From positions 158,367-222,366 of the forward strand of contig JAJEFA010000011.1 in assembly GCA_022820725.1 (NCBI GenBank): DNA of 64,000 bases, written 5' to 3'. This document shows positions 8,348 through 16,165 of the stretch, in pieces. A program made the translations under genes and the position numbers. The notes under the pieces are model-generated. The model searched no databases. It saw only the letters and a program-made list of their open reading frames with translations, and was not told where the DNA came from. Each line of letters begins with the position of its first letter. The first letter of the stretch is position 1. Origin of the DNA: Candidatus Binatia bacterium. GTDB taxonomy: Bacteria; Desulfobacterota; Binatia; Bin18.

Positions 8348-10099
8348 ATGGAGGAGCAGTCCACTCACACCCCTCAGGATATTCGCTACGAGCCCGATGA
8401 GCGTCCCCCGCTTGCGCTCACCATCGGGCTTGGGCTCCAGTATGCCGTCCTCGTCGTTGCCGGCGTCGTGCTGACGCCGGTCATGATGATTAGAATTGCG
8501 GGCGGCAGTGAAGCCTATCTGTCCTGGGCGGTGTTCGCCGCGCTCGTGATCAGCGGGGTCACCTCGGTGATGCAGGCCGTCCGTATCGGGCACGTTGGCG
8601 CGGGCTATCTTCTCCTCATGGGCAGTTCGGGCGCCTTTATCGCCGTCTGCGTGTCAGCCCTGGAGCAGGGTGGGCCGGGACTGATGGCGAGCCTGATCGT
8701 CATTGCCTCTCTCTTCCAGTTTGTGCTTGCGACCAAGCTGTCGTTGTTCCGGCGAATCTTCACGCCAACGGTGGCCGGCACCGTGCTGATGCTGATTCCG
8801 ATGACTATCGGACCGATCGTCCTGGGCAAGCTGACCGACGTGCCGGAGGGTGTGTCACCTGTGGCTGCGCCCGTGACTGCGGGTGTGACCCTGGTAGTCA
8901 CGATTGCGATGTCGCTTGCTCGCTCCAGCACGTGGCGGCTCTGGGCTCCGGTCATTGGGATAGGCGCGGGCAGCGCGATCGGTGGTCTGGGCTTCGGCAT
9001 CTACGACACCGCGCGTATCCTTGAGGCGGACTGGGTCGGCTTGCCCGCCGTCGCGTGGCCCGGCCTCGATCTCAGCTTCGGCCCGGCCTTCTGGGCCCTT
9101 TTGCCGGCGTTCGTGATGGTGACGCTCATTGGCGCACTCGATACGATTGGCGACGGCATTGCGATCCAACGGGCCTCGTGGCGCAGGCCGCGTGCTATCG
9201 ACTTCCGTGCGATTCAGGGCGCGCTCACTGCCGATGGCCTGGGTAATCTGCTCTCCGGTTTCGCCGGCACGGTGCCCAACACGACGTATGCGTCGAGTAT
9301 TTCGGTCGCCGAAATTACCAGAGTGGCGGCTCGCTCTGTTGGCGCGTGTGTGGGGGTCATCTTCGTTGTGCTGGCCTTCCTGCCGAAATGTGTGGCCGCT
9401 GTGGTGGCCATACCGAGTCAGGTGGTGGCGGCCTACTTCATCGTGCTGATGGCCATCCTCTTCATCATGGGCATGCATATCCTCTTTCAGGACGGCCTCG
9501 ACTATCGGAAGGGCGTTATCGTGGGCCTCGCGTTCTGGATTGGGAGCGCGTTTCAGCTTGACTGGATCTTTCCGGAATATTTCCAGGGGCCGTGGAGCAA
9601 ATTGCTCGGGAACGGGATGACCGTCGGTGGCTTTACGGTGATATTCCTGACCTTGTTCGTGGACCTGACAGGGCCGCGTCGCCAACGCCTCAAGACCGCC
9701 CTGAGCGTTGATGCCTATCCGAAGATTGACGCCTTCCTGTCCGGGTTCGCCGCCCACCGGGACTGGAACGAAGAGATGACTGATCGCCTCCGCGCGGTCG
9801 GTGAGGAGACGCTCCTCACCCTCATCCAGCAGAAAGAGCGAGGGACGGCACACGCTGGGCGCCGCCTGCTGCTGACCGCGCACGGTGATGGCGAGGCGGC
9901 CGACCTGGAGTTCATCGCCGCGGCCGACGAGGCGAATATTGAGGATCAGATGGCCCTGCTCAGCGAACGAGCCGCGGATACGCCGGTCGAGCAAGAGCTC
10001 TCCCTCCGGCTGCTCCGGCATTACGCCTCGTCTGTACGCCACCAGCAATTCCACGATACTGACGTGGTCACGGTCCGTGTGGAGTCGGCTGTTTCTTGA
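8348..10099 (+). CDS. NCS2-type nucleobase permease with C-terminal HATPase-like soluble domain (copy 2)
   Basis: 583 residues, closely similar to copy 1 throughout, with shared N-terminal QDIRYEPDERPPLALT and C-terminal TSVRHQQF-type tail (here SSVRHQQFHDTDVVTVRVES). The NCS2 signature is TADGLGNLLSGFAGTVPNTT. The soluble tail has VGEETLLTLIQQ and LEFIAAADEANIEDQMALLSE. ATG 8348 is chosen because GAAAGGAAGG lies just upstream; an in-frame ATG at 8285 would add an unlikely arginine-rich leader. It sits 59 bases after copy 1 and is probably cotranscribed with it. The pair arose by tandem duplication. Transport substrate and the partner of the tail are unknown. Confidence 0.82.
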   Translation: MEEQSTHTPQDIRYEPDERPPLALTIGLGLQYAVLVVAGVVLTPVMMIRIAGGSEAYLSWAVFAALVISGVTSVMQAVRIGHVGAGYLLLMGSSGAFIAVCVSALEQGGPGLMASLIVIASLFQFVLATKLSLFRRIFTPTVAGTVLMLIPMTIGPIVLGKLTDVPEGVSPVAAPVTAGVTLVVTIAMSLARSSTWRLWAPVIGIGAGSAIGGLGFGIYDTARILEADWVGLPAVAWPGLDLSFGPAFWALLPAFVMVTLIGALDTIGDGIAIQRASWRRPRAIDFRAIQGALTADGLGNLLSGFAGTVPNTTYASSISVAEITRVAARSVGACVGVIFVVLAFLPKCVAAVVAIPSQVVAAYFIVLMAILFIMGMHILFQDGLDYRKGVIVGLAFWIGSAFQLDWIFPEYFQGPWSKLLGNGMTVGGFTVIFLTLFVDLTGPRRQRLKTALSVDAYPKIDAFLSGFAAHRDWNEEMTDRLRAVGEETLLTLIQQKERGTAHAGRRLLLTAHGDGEAADLEFIAAADEANIEDQMALLSERAADTPVEQELSLRLLRHYASSVRHQQFHDTDVVTVRVESAVS

Positions 10100-10142
10100 T
10101 GAGCCGGCCCGCTCGACGCGGGGCTCCTTTTACTGCGTCTTC

Positions 10143-10171
10143 CTGACGCTGTGCTACGTCCCTGCTATAGT
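10143..10171 (+). promoter_or_regulatory. Predicted sigma70-like promoter for murJ
   Basis: CTGACG at 10143-10148 (-35, 4 of 6), a 17-base spacer and TATAGT at 10166-10171 preceded by TGC, giving an extended -10. The predicted start of transcription, about 10178, coincides with a GTG codon of the murJ frame, which suggests a leaderless message. Confidence 0.45.
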
Positions 10172-10177
10172 CATGGG

Positions 10178-11779
10178 GTGCCCTCAACTGACACGCCTGT
10201 AGACCCTTCCCCACGGACGCCTGACTCTTTGCGGTCCCGGATCGCTCGGAAGGGCAGCCCCATTATTATTGCCACGCTGCTGAGCCGGCCGCTGGGTTTT
10301 ATCCGGGAAGCCGTTCAGGCCGCGCTGTTTGGGGCGTCTCGCCTGACGGACGCCTTTCTGGTGGCGTATAACGTCCCGGAAATGATGCAAACCCTTTTCT
10401 TCAGCGGGGTGCTGAGCAATTTTTTCGTGCCGGTCATCACCCGCTATCGCGACAAGAAAGACGAGCTGAGTACGATTTTCAGCCTCGCGCTGAATGGGGC
10501 TCTCCTGTTGGCCGTGCTGCTGGCCGGCGGGTGTTATGTCTTCGCCTCCGGTCTCATGACGGTGGCGGCGCCCGGTTTGGCCGGGGATGATCATGCCTTG
10601 GCGGTTTTCCTGTTTCGATTCATGCTGCCCATGCTGATTCTGCACTGCCTGCTGGCCGTGATGAAAGGCACGCTCAACAGCCTCGACCACTACGCCATGC
10701 CGGAATACGCGGGGGTGTTTTTCAATCTGGTCATGATTCTGTGCGCCCTGGCCCTCGCGCCCGGTTATGGCATTACCAGCCTGGCGATCGGCGTTGTCGC
10801 CGGCAGCAGCCTCCAGGTGCTGATCCAACTCCCCACGCTGCGACGCTACGGTATCCGCTATCGACCAACCCTGGCGTTCTCTCACCCGGCCCTGCGAGAA
10901 ATGGGTGGCCTGGCGCTCGGCGCATTTATCGCCACGGCCGTTGTGCCCATCAACGCCTTTGTGGCGCGGGCTCTGGCATCAACCCTGGCCGAGGGCAGTA
11001 TCTCCGCGCTGGCCTATGCCTTTCGGGTGTTTCTGTTACCCGTCAGTGTGGTCGCGGTGCCGGTCTATACCGTCCTGCTGACCGAACTTTCAAGCGCCCA
11101 CAACCAGGGGCAGCTTGCGACCTTCAAAAAACAGGCCGAGGCCGGGCTCTCGCTGCTCTTTGCGGTTGCCCTGCCGGCAACGGCGACCCTGATTGCCCTG
11201 GCGCTGCCCATCACCCGCCTGCTGTACGAACGTGGTCAATTTACCCCGGAAGACGTGGCCATGACCAGCCAGGCCCTGATGGCCTACGGGGTAGGCATCC
11301 TGGCCTATGGAACCAGTCAGGTGATGGTGCGCCTCTTCAACGCCACAAAGGACACCCGGACGCCCGCCTGGATTGGTGTTGGTTCGATTGGGCTGCACGC
11401 GGCCGGCTGTTGGCTGCTGATGCAGGTATGGGGTCACTGGGGTATTGCCCTGGTGACCTCGCTGGTGTCCTATCTAAACACTCTTGTCCTATACGTTATC
11501 TTTCGACGGCGGCACGGCCCGCTTGATGAAGGAACCCTCCTGCGGAGTCTTGGAGCCCATGTCTTGTTAGCCACGATTGTGGGTGGCTGCCTGTTTTTTT
11601 TCAGTCAGCCGCTGGCCGCTGCCCCCGGGTCGCTCATGACCGGTGAGCGTCTCCTCCGTTTGGCTGGAATCCTGGTCGCCGGCGGGGGTGTGTATCTCGC
11701 GCTCGGTCTGCTGCTCAAAGTCGAAGAGATTCGTACGGGAGTGCGTGTGCTCAAGCGGGCGGTGAGGGGACTGAAATAA
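10178..11779 (+). CDS. murJ: MurJ, lipid II flippase (MviN family)
   Basis: About 533 residues with 14 or so predicted membrane helices, standard for MurJ, the inner-membrane MOP-superfamily flippase that moves lipid II outward for peptidoglycan synthesis. Seen: the conserved TM1 segment LLSRPLGFIREAVQAALFGA, TDAFLVAYNVPEMMQTLFFSG with its acidic residue, the R.. loop FNATKDTRTPAWIG, and ERGQFTPEDV. The frame is open from GTG 10151, but a good extended -10 promoter overlaps that stretch, so GTG 10178 is taken as the likely start. It sits between NCS2 copies 2 and 3, to which it has no obvious functional link. Confidence 0.9.
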   Translation: MPSTDTPVDPSPRTPDSLRSRIARKGSPIIIATLLSRPLGFIREAVQAALFGASRLTDAFLVAYNVPEMMQTLFFSGVLSNFFVPVITRYRDKKDELSTIFSLALNGALLLAVLLAGGCYVFASGLMTVAAPGLAGDDHALAVFLFRFMLPMLILHCLLAVMKGTLNSLDHYAMPEYAGVFFNLVMILCALALAPGYGITSLAIGVVAGSSLQVLIQLPTLRRYGIRYRPTLAFSHPALREMGGLALGAFIATAVVPINAFVARALASTLAEGSISALAYAFRVFLLPVSVVAVPVYTVLLTELSSAHNQGQLATFKKQAEAGLSLLFAVALPATATLIALALPITRLLYERGQFTPEDVAMTSQALMAYGVGILAYGTSQVMVRLFNATKDTRTPAWIGVGSIGLHAAGCWLLMQVWGHWGIALVTSLVSYLNTLVLYVIFRRRHGPLDEGTLLRSLGAHVLLATIVGGCLFFFSQPLAAAPGSLMTGERLLRLAGILVAGGGVYLALGLLLKVEEIRTGVRVLKRAVRGLK

Positions 11780-11875
11780 AATCGGAACGAGGAAATGAGC
11801 CATTGCCAGCGATGGTGTACTTCATGAGGTGTGAGAGCGTTCTCGGCCGGTTCATATGGGATATGAGGGAGCGCG

Positions 11876-13642
11876 ATGGGTGCTGACGGTGCCGGCCAAC
11901 TCGCGAGTGTACGCTACCAGCCCGACGAGAAACCGCCACCGGCGATCGCGTTCGGTCTCGGTTTACAGTTCGCCATTCTCATCATTGCCAGAATAGTCGT
12001 GATCCCCATGGTTGTAGTGCGGGCCGGCGGCGGGACCGAGGCCTACCTGTCCTGGGCTCTGTTCGTCGCGGTTTCGATCTGTGGTCTGACCACGGTACTG
12101 CAAGCGTTCCGGTTTGGCCGTATTGGTGCGGGCTATGTCGCCGTGATGGGCACCTCCCTGGCTGTCGTAGCGGTGAGCATCACGGCGGTGGCAGAGGGCG
12201 GCCCGGCGTTGCTCGCGACCCTGGTGGTCGTTGCGTCGCTGGTCCCGCTGGCGCTTTCCGCACGGCTCTCGCTGTTTCGGCGGATCCTGACCCCGACCGT
12301 TTCGGGAACGGTCATCATGTTGATCCCGGCCACGTTGATGCCAACAGTCTTCGGTCTACTGGAGGATGTGCCGGTGGGAACCTCGACTCTGGCCGCTCCT
12401 TTGAGCGCCCTCGTGGCCGTGTTGATCATTACCGGCATCGCGCTCCGGACAACAGGCGCGCTGCGTCTCTGGGCGCCTGTGATCGGTGTAGCCGCCGGCT
12501 CTTTGGTGGCGGGGTGGTTCGGTCTCTTCAACGTGGACGGCATCGCCGAGGCTGCGTGGGTCGGCCTTCCGGCGGGCGAATGGCCCGGCTTGGCTCTTGA
12601 TTTCGGGCCACTTTTTTGGGCGCTTCTTCCCGCATTCGTACTCGTGGCGCTGATCGAAAGCGTCCAGACGATCAGCAATGCCGTCGCCGTGCAGCGTGTT
12701 TCCTGGCGACAGCCCCGGGCGGTGGATTTTCGGGCGGTACAGGGCGCGGTGGCGGCGGCCGGAATCGGCAACCTGCTGTCTGGCTTGGCCGGAACGGTGC
12801 CGAACACACTGCTATCGACCGGCGTGGCGGTGATCGAACTCACCGGGGCGGCAGCCCGCCGCGTTGGGGTTGCCGTTGGGGTCGTCTTCGTCGCCGTAGC
12901 CCTCCTTCCCAAGGCGCTTGCCGTGGTCCTGGCAATACCGGGTCCGGTCGTCGCGGCCTATCTCGCCGTCTTACAGGCGACGCTCTTCGTGGTCGGCATG
13001 AAGGTCATCGTTCAGGACGGGATTGACTATCGCAAGGGGCTGATCGTCGGCATGTCGTTCTGGGTTGGTGTCGGCTTTCAGAACGGTGCGATATTTCCCG
13101 AGTTTGCCCAGGCATTCGCTGGCGGCCTGTTGCGGAATGGGGTCACGGCAGGCGGTCTTATGGCCATCCTCATGACGTTCTTCATGGAGATGACAAAACC
13201 GCGCCGCGGCCGGATGGAGACGCGATTTGGTCTTTCCGCGCTGCCAAAGATCAGGGAATTTCTCGTCGCGTTCGCCTCTCGTGGCGGCTGGGATGGGGCG
13301 ATGGTGGAGCGCCTTGAGGCTGTCGGCGAGGAGACGTTGCTAACGCTGCTCGGTCAAGACGAGGTCGACGAGGAGAAGGAGCAGCGACGGCTCCTCTTGA
13401 TGGCGCGCAAGGAGGGGGCTGGAGCGGTACTCGAGTTCATTGTCGCGACCGGCGAGGACAACCTCCAGGACCGGATGGCACTGCTTGGCGAGCAGGTGGG
13501 CGAAATCCCGATCGAGCGGGACGTTTCGCTTCGGCTGCTGCGACACCTCGCGTCTTCGGTCCGCCACGAGCAATACCATGACACCGATATCGTGACTGTC
13601 CACGTAGACGCCCCGGAGAAAATTCCCGGCGGACAGGCCTGA
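11876..13642 (+). CDS. NCS2-type nucleobase permease with C-terminal HATPase-like soluble domain (copy 3)
   Basis: 588 residues, the most divergent of the three paralogues. The NCS2 core carries AAAGIGNLLSGLAGTVPNTL, so the usual ADGLG becomes AAGIG and NTTY becomes NTLL, hinting at a changed substrate. The tail again shows FLVAFASRGGW, VGEETLLTLLGQ, LEFIVATGEDNLQDRMALLG and RLLRHLASSVRHEQYHDTDI, plus a short glycine-rich extension. GAGGGA precedes ATG 11876. It is separated from copies 1 and 2 by murJ, so the tandem array was interrupted or copy 3 was moved. Membrane transporter is secure; the tail's role is unknown. Confidence 0.82.
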   Translation: MGADGAGQLASVRYQPDEKPPPAIAFGLGLQFAILIIARIVVIPMVVVRAGGGTEAYLSWALFVAVSICGLTTVLQAFRFGRIGAGYVAVMGTSLAVVAVSITAVAEGGPALLATLVVVASLVPLALSARLSLFRRILTPTVSGTVIMLIPATLMPTVFGLLEDVPVGTSTLAAPLSALVAVLIITGIALRTTGALRLWAPVIGVAAGSLVAGWFGLFNVDGIAEAAWVGLPAGEWPGLALDFGPLFWALLPAFVLVALIESVQTISNAVAVQRVSWRQPRAVDFRAVQGAVAAAGIGNLLSGLAGTVPNTLLSTGVAVIELTGAAARRVGVAVGVVFVAVALLPKALAVVLAIPGPVVAAYLAVLQATLFVVGMKVIVQDGIDYRKGLIVGMSFWVGVGFQNGAIFPEFAQAFAGGLLRNGVTAGGLMAILMTFFMEMTKPRRGRMETRFGLSALPKIREFLVAFASRGGWDGAMVERLEAVGEETLLTLLGQDEVDEEKEQRRLLLMARKEGAGAVLEFIVATGEDNLQDRMALLGEQVGEIPIERDVSLRLLRHLASSVRHEQYHDTDIVTVHVDAPEKIPGGQA

Positions 13643-13943
13643 AGCGTCCATGAGTCCACACCCTGCCCATAAAGCTCTTCCCTGGCCTCAGGAGGCGGGA
13701 GAGAGCAACGTACGATTCTGTATCGCCATAATGAGGCAATATGCACGTGGAGCGCTTCCCCTCCTGCATGGGTATGGGTCCGCAAGGCTATTGCTCGCGT
13801 ACTATAAACGCTCATGCCAGTGTTGTAGAATCCCCGATTCGACAGAACGCCAATGGCTGCAAGCCAGCCGCTTTATCTCCGGAATGTTTTCGAGTAAACC
13901 TTTTTCCGAATAAACATGGCGGGCATCGTGGAAGGAAAGCTCT
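13643..13943. other. Intergenic region, no gene seen
   Basis: 301 bases between the third permease and the SDR. Short open frames are present but lack ribosome sites and protein-like composition. The stretch is AT-richer toward 13800-13920 and has TATAAA- and TAGAAT-like hexamers without a convincing -35 partner, so it probably contains the promoter of the dehydrogenase operon, which I cannot place. Confidence 0.4.
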
Positions 13944-14738
13944 ATGGGACAACTTGAAAACAAAGTCGCCCTGATTACCGGCTCCGGGCGGGGACAGGGT
14001 CTGGTCGCCGCCAAGCGCTTTGCCTCAGAAGGGGCGAAGATCGTAATCAACGACCTGGATGCGGAATCCGTTGAGGTAGCGGTTGCCGCGATTAAAAATG
14101 CCGGGGGCGAGGCGGTTGGGACGGTCGGTGATGTATCGAAAGCCGCGGACGTGCAAGCCGTTCTGCAAACCGCCCAGGACGCCTTTGGCGGGTTTGACAT
14201 CCTGTATAACAACGCCGGGATCGGCTACTCGGCGACGCAGCGCTTCGGCATTGCCATGAGCGATATCGTCAATTGTACCGAGGACGACTGGCGGCGCATT
14301 ATGGACATCAATGTCGGCGGAATTTTCCTGTTCTGCAAATACGGGGTTCCTCAGCTGATCGAACGCGGCGGCGGGGTCATTATCAACACCGCCTCTATTG
14401 CCGCTCTGCGCGGGGCTCAGGACGCACATGCCTACACAGCCAGCAAAGGTGCTATTCTGGCCCTGACCCGGGCGATTGCGGTGACCTATGGCCCCAAAGG
14501 CATCCGTGCCAACACGCTCTGTCCCGGTGTGATCGACACCGAAATGATTCACGATACCTTAATCAGCCAGAAGAGTATCAGCGATCTCCTGGCCCGTAAC
14601 ACCCCGCTCCAGCGCAACGGTACGCCGGAAGATGTGGCCGATGTGGCGCTCTTTCTGGCGAGCGAGCAGTCACGTTTTGTGACCGGCGAAGCATTTGCCG
14701 TCGATGGCGGGATCATCCAGCATATCGGGTTAGCCTAG
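13944..14738 (+). CDS. Short-chain dehydrogenase/reductase (SDR), classical
   Basis: 264 residues with the classical SDR pattern: cofactor motif TGSGRGQG near 13-20, NNAG in YNNAGIG, catalytic serine in NTASIAALRG, and Y-x3-K in YTASKGA. A basic residue in the cofactor loop is not followed by a clear NADP pattern, and D39-like acidic residues (INDLDAE) suggest NAD(H). GGAAGGAAAG precedes ATG 13944. The E1 alpha gene starts 25 bases downstream, so the SDR may supply or use the 2-oxo/hydroxy substrate of that complex (for example an acetoin/diol step); this link is inference from position only. Confidence 0.85.
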   Translation: MGQLENKVALITGSGRGQGLVAAKRFASEGAKIVINDLDAESVEVAVAAIKNAGGEAVGTVGDVSKAADVQAVLQTAQDAFGGFDILYNNAGIGYSATQRFGIAMSDIVNCTEDDWRRIMDINVGGIFLFCKYGVPQLIERGGGVIINTASIAALRGAQDAHAYTASKGAILALTRAIAVTYGPKGIRANTLCPGVIDTEMIHDTLISQKSISDLLARNTPLQRNGTPEDVADVALFLASEQSRFVTGEAFAVDGGIIQHIGLA

Positions 14739-14763
14739 GCTGGCCGCTGAAAAAGGGGAGTCC

Positions 14764-15711
14764 ATGGATCAGGAACAACTCGTCAGAGTGTACAGGAACT
14801 CGGTGCTGGCACGGCGCTTTGAGGCCAAAATTGTCGAGCTGGCCATGGCCGGCGAACTCCCGCCTGCGTTGCATGTTGGCGCCGGCCAGGAGGTGGCGCA
14901 GATCGCCGCCATCGAAGCCTTGCGGCCCGACGACTATATTCTGTACGGCCATCGCGGCGTGGCGTATATGGTCGCCCGGGGCGTGAGCCTGGCCGATATG
15001 CTGGCCGATATGGCCGGCAAGGAGGGCGCGACCAGTCGAGGCAAGGGCGGGGTGATGCACGTTGTGGACGTGCCAAAGGGGATTCTGGGTGAGAGCGGGA
15101 CTTTGGGCGGCAGCTTCGTTGTCTCGGTTGGCGTGGGCATGGCGCTCAAGCGCAAGCAGCCGGACACGGTCGTGACTTACTTCTTTGGGGATGGGACCGC
15201 GAACCGGGGCCCGTTCCACGAAGCGCTCAACTGGGCCGCGGTGCAGAAACTGCCCTGCATCTATTTTTGTGAGAATAACGGCTTCGCGATTTCCATGCCG
15301 ACCAGCCGCTCGACCGCGGTCGAGAATATCGCGGACCGGGCCGCAGGCTATAACGTCCCTGGCGTAGTAGTCGACGGAAATGACCCGGTGGCGGTGTACG
15401 AAGTCATGGAACAGGCCGTGGCGCGGGCACGGGCCGGTCACGGCCCGACGCTGATTGAAGCCAAGGTGACACGGCTGCAAGGGCATTATGTGGCCGACCA
15501 GCAGGAATACCGGACCGACATCGATCAGGTAGCGGAAAAAGATCCCCTACCGAAGCTGCAACAGACCCTGTGCGACCGAGGCATACTGACGCAGGCGGAC
15601 GTGGATGACATACAGGCCGACGCGGACCAAAAGGTCGAAGCGGCCGTATCCGCCATGCGCGCGGCCCCGCTGCTCGCACCGGAAGTCGCCCTGCAGGATG
15701 TATATGCATAG
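14764..15711 (+). CDS. 2-oxo-acid/acetoin dehydrogenase E1 component, alpha subunit
   Basis: 315 residues, the size of AcoA/PdhA-type alpha subunits. The thiamine diphosphate motif is clear: GDGTANRGPFHEALNWAA followed by ENNGFAISMP. HVGAGQE and RGKGGVMHVVD (the conserved G-K-G-G-x-M-H loop) are also present. With E1 beta it should decarboxylate a 2-oxo acid or acetoin and pass the acyl group to the E2 lipoyl arm. The complex's substrate cannot be fixed; short AcoA-like length favours acetoin or pyruvate. AAAAAGGGG lies upstream of the ATG. The beta gene would follow directly but is displaced by the 15715-16158 cassette. Confidence 0.88.
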   Translation: MDQEQLVRVYRNSVLARRFEAKIVELAMAGELPPALHVGAGQEVAQIAAIEALRPDDYILYGHRGVAYMVARGVSLADMLADMAGKEGATSRGKGGVMHVVDVPKGILGESGTLGGSFVVSVGVGMALKRKQPDTVVTYFFGDGTANRGPFHEALNWAAVQKLPCIYFCENNGFAISMPTSRSTAVENIADRAAGYNVPGVVVDGNDPVAVYEVMEQAVARARAGHGPTLIEAKVTRLQGHYVADQQEYRTDIDQVAEKDPLPKLQQTLCDRGILTQADVDDIQADADQKVEAAVSAMRAAPLLAPEVALQDVYA

Positions 15712-15714
15712 GAG

Positions 15715-15750
15715 AGGGGTTGGGGATTAGGAGATAGGGGTTGGGGAAGG
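15715..15750 (+). repeat. G-rich repeat, copy A (left boundary of cassette)
   Basis: Starts 3 bases after the E1 alpha stop. The word GGGGTTGGGGA occurs twice, at 15716-15726 and 15737-15747, separated by TTAGGAGATA. It resembles the inverse of 16127-16158 and the copies at 18319 and 24207. Confidence 0.75.
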
Positions 15751-15751
15751 T

Positions 15752-16135
15752 ATGGAGAAGGACTCGAAGATCAGTGGCTTTCGCGATCTCCGGGTATGGC
15801 AGGGAGGAATGGATTTGGTCGAGCAAGTATATCGCCTGACGCGGGACTTCCCCGAGCATGAGCGGTATGGTTTAGTGAGCCAAATGCAGCGGGCCGCTGT
15901 TTCGATCCCCTCAAACATTGCAGAAGGCCATACGCGAGACTCTAGTAAGGACTACCTCCGACATTTGTCGATCGCCCGGGCGTCTTTGGCTGAACTGCAA
16001 ACTCAACTTGAGATTGCCAAACGTCTTCGTTACTGCTCCTCTGAACGGTACACCCATCTGCTCGGCCAGTCAGACATATTAGCCCGGCAACTCTTGGCAC
16101 TACGAACCGCCCTGCTAAAAGGAGTTAACCCCTAA
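15752..16135 (+). CDS. Four-helix-bundle protein, S23/23S rRNA intervening-sequence family
   Basis: 127 residues. The pattern F-R-D-L-x-V-W-Q at 10-17 (FRDLRVWQGG), YRLTRDFPEHERYGL, QMQRAAVSIPSNIAEGHTR and LRHLSIARASLAELQTQLEI is the hallmark of the S23 four-helix-bundle family (same fold as Avd of diversity-generating retroelements). The family's cellular role is not well established; some members lie within 23S rRNA intervening sequences. Here the gene lies inside a dehydrogenase operon, bounded by inverted G-rich repeats that also carry its ribosome site and stop codon. No reverse transcriptase or rRNA is nearby, so a DGR or rRNA insertion is not supported. Confidence 0.88.
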   Translation: MEKDSKISGFRDLRVWQGGMDLVEQVYRLTRDFPEHERYGLVSQMQRAAVSIPSNIAEGHTRDSSKDYLRHLSIARASLAELQTQLEIAKRLRYCSSERYTHLLGQSDILARQLLALRTALLKGVNP

Positions 16136-16158
16136 CCCCCAGTTCCCAATCCCTCAGG
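16127..16158 (-). repeat. G-rich repeat, copy B (right boundary of cassette, inverted)
   Basis: On the reverse strand it reads CCTGAGGGATTGGGAACTGG then GGGTTAGGGGTT. It includes the TAA of the four-helix-bundle gene and ends 7 bases before the E1 beta ATG, whose CAGGAG ribosome site (16154-16159) it largely supplies. Confidence 0.7.
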
Positions 16159-16165
16159 AGCTTTT

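Larger units (their letters stand above)
15715..16158 (+). mobile_element. Repeat-bounded four-helix-bundle cassette inserted between E1 alpha and E1 beta
   Basis: A 444-base unit made of a G-rich repeat (15715-15750), one small gene (15752-16135) and a C-rich repeat (16127-16158), the two repeats being imperfect inverted copies. The left repeat provides the GGGGAAGG ribosome site of the gene, and the right repeat contains its TAA stop. It separates two subunits that are normally adjacent. No transposase or direct target duplication is visible. Calling it mobile is inference from its position, self-contained structure and the further repeat copies at 18319 and 24207. Confidence 0.5.

Noticed and set aside
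8855..10054. Reverse-strand open frame (399 codons) opposite NCS2 copy 2
   Set aside because: Antisense shadow of a multi-span membrane protein gene; low-complexity His/Arg content.
13741..13974. Short forward open frame in the gap before the SDR
   Set aside because: No ribosome site, overlaps the SDR start in another frame, and composition is not protein-like.
15715..16158. Possible diversity-generating retroelement because the four-helix-bundle protein shares its fold with Avd
   Set aside because: No reverse transcriptase, template or variable repeat is nearby; the flanking repeats are short G-rich words.
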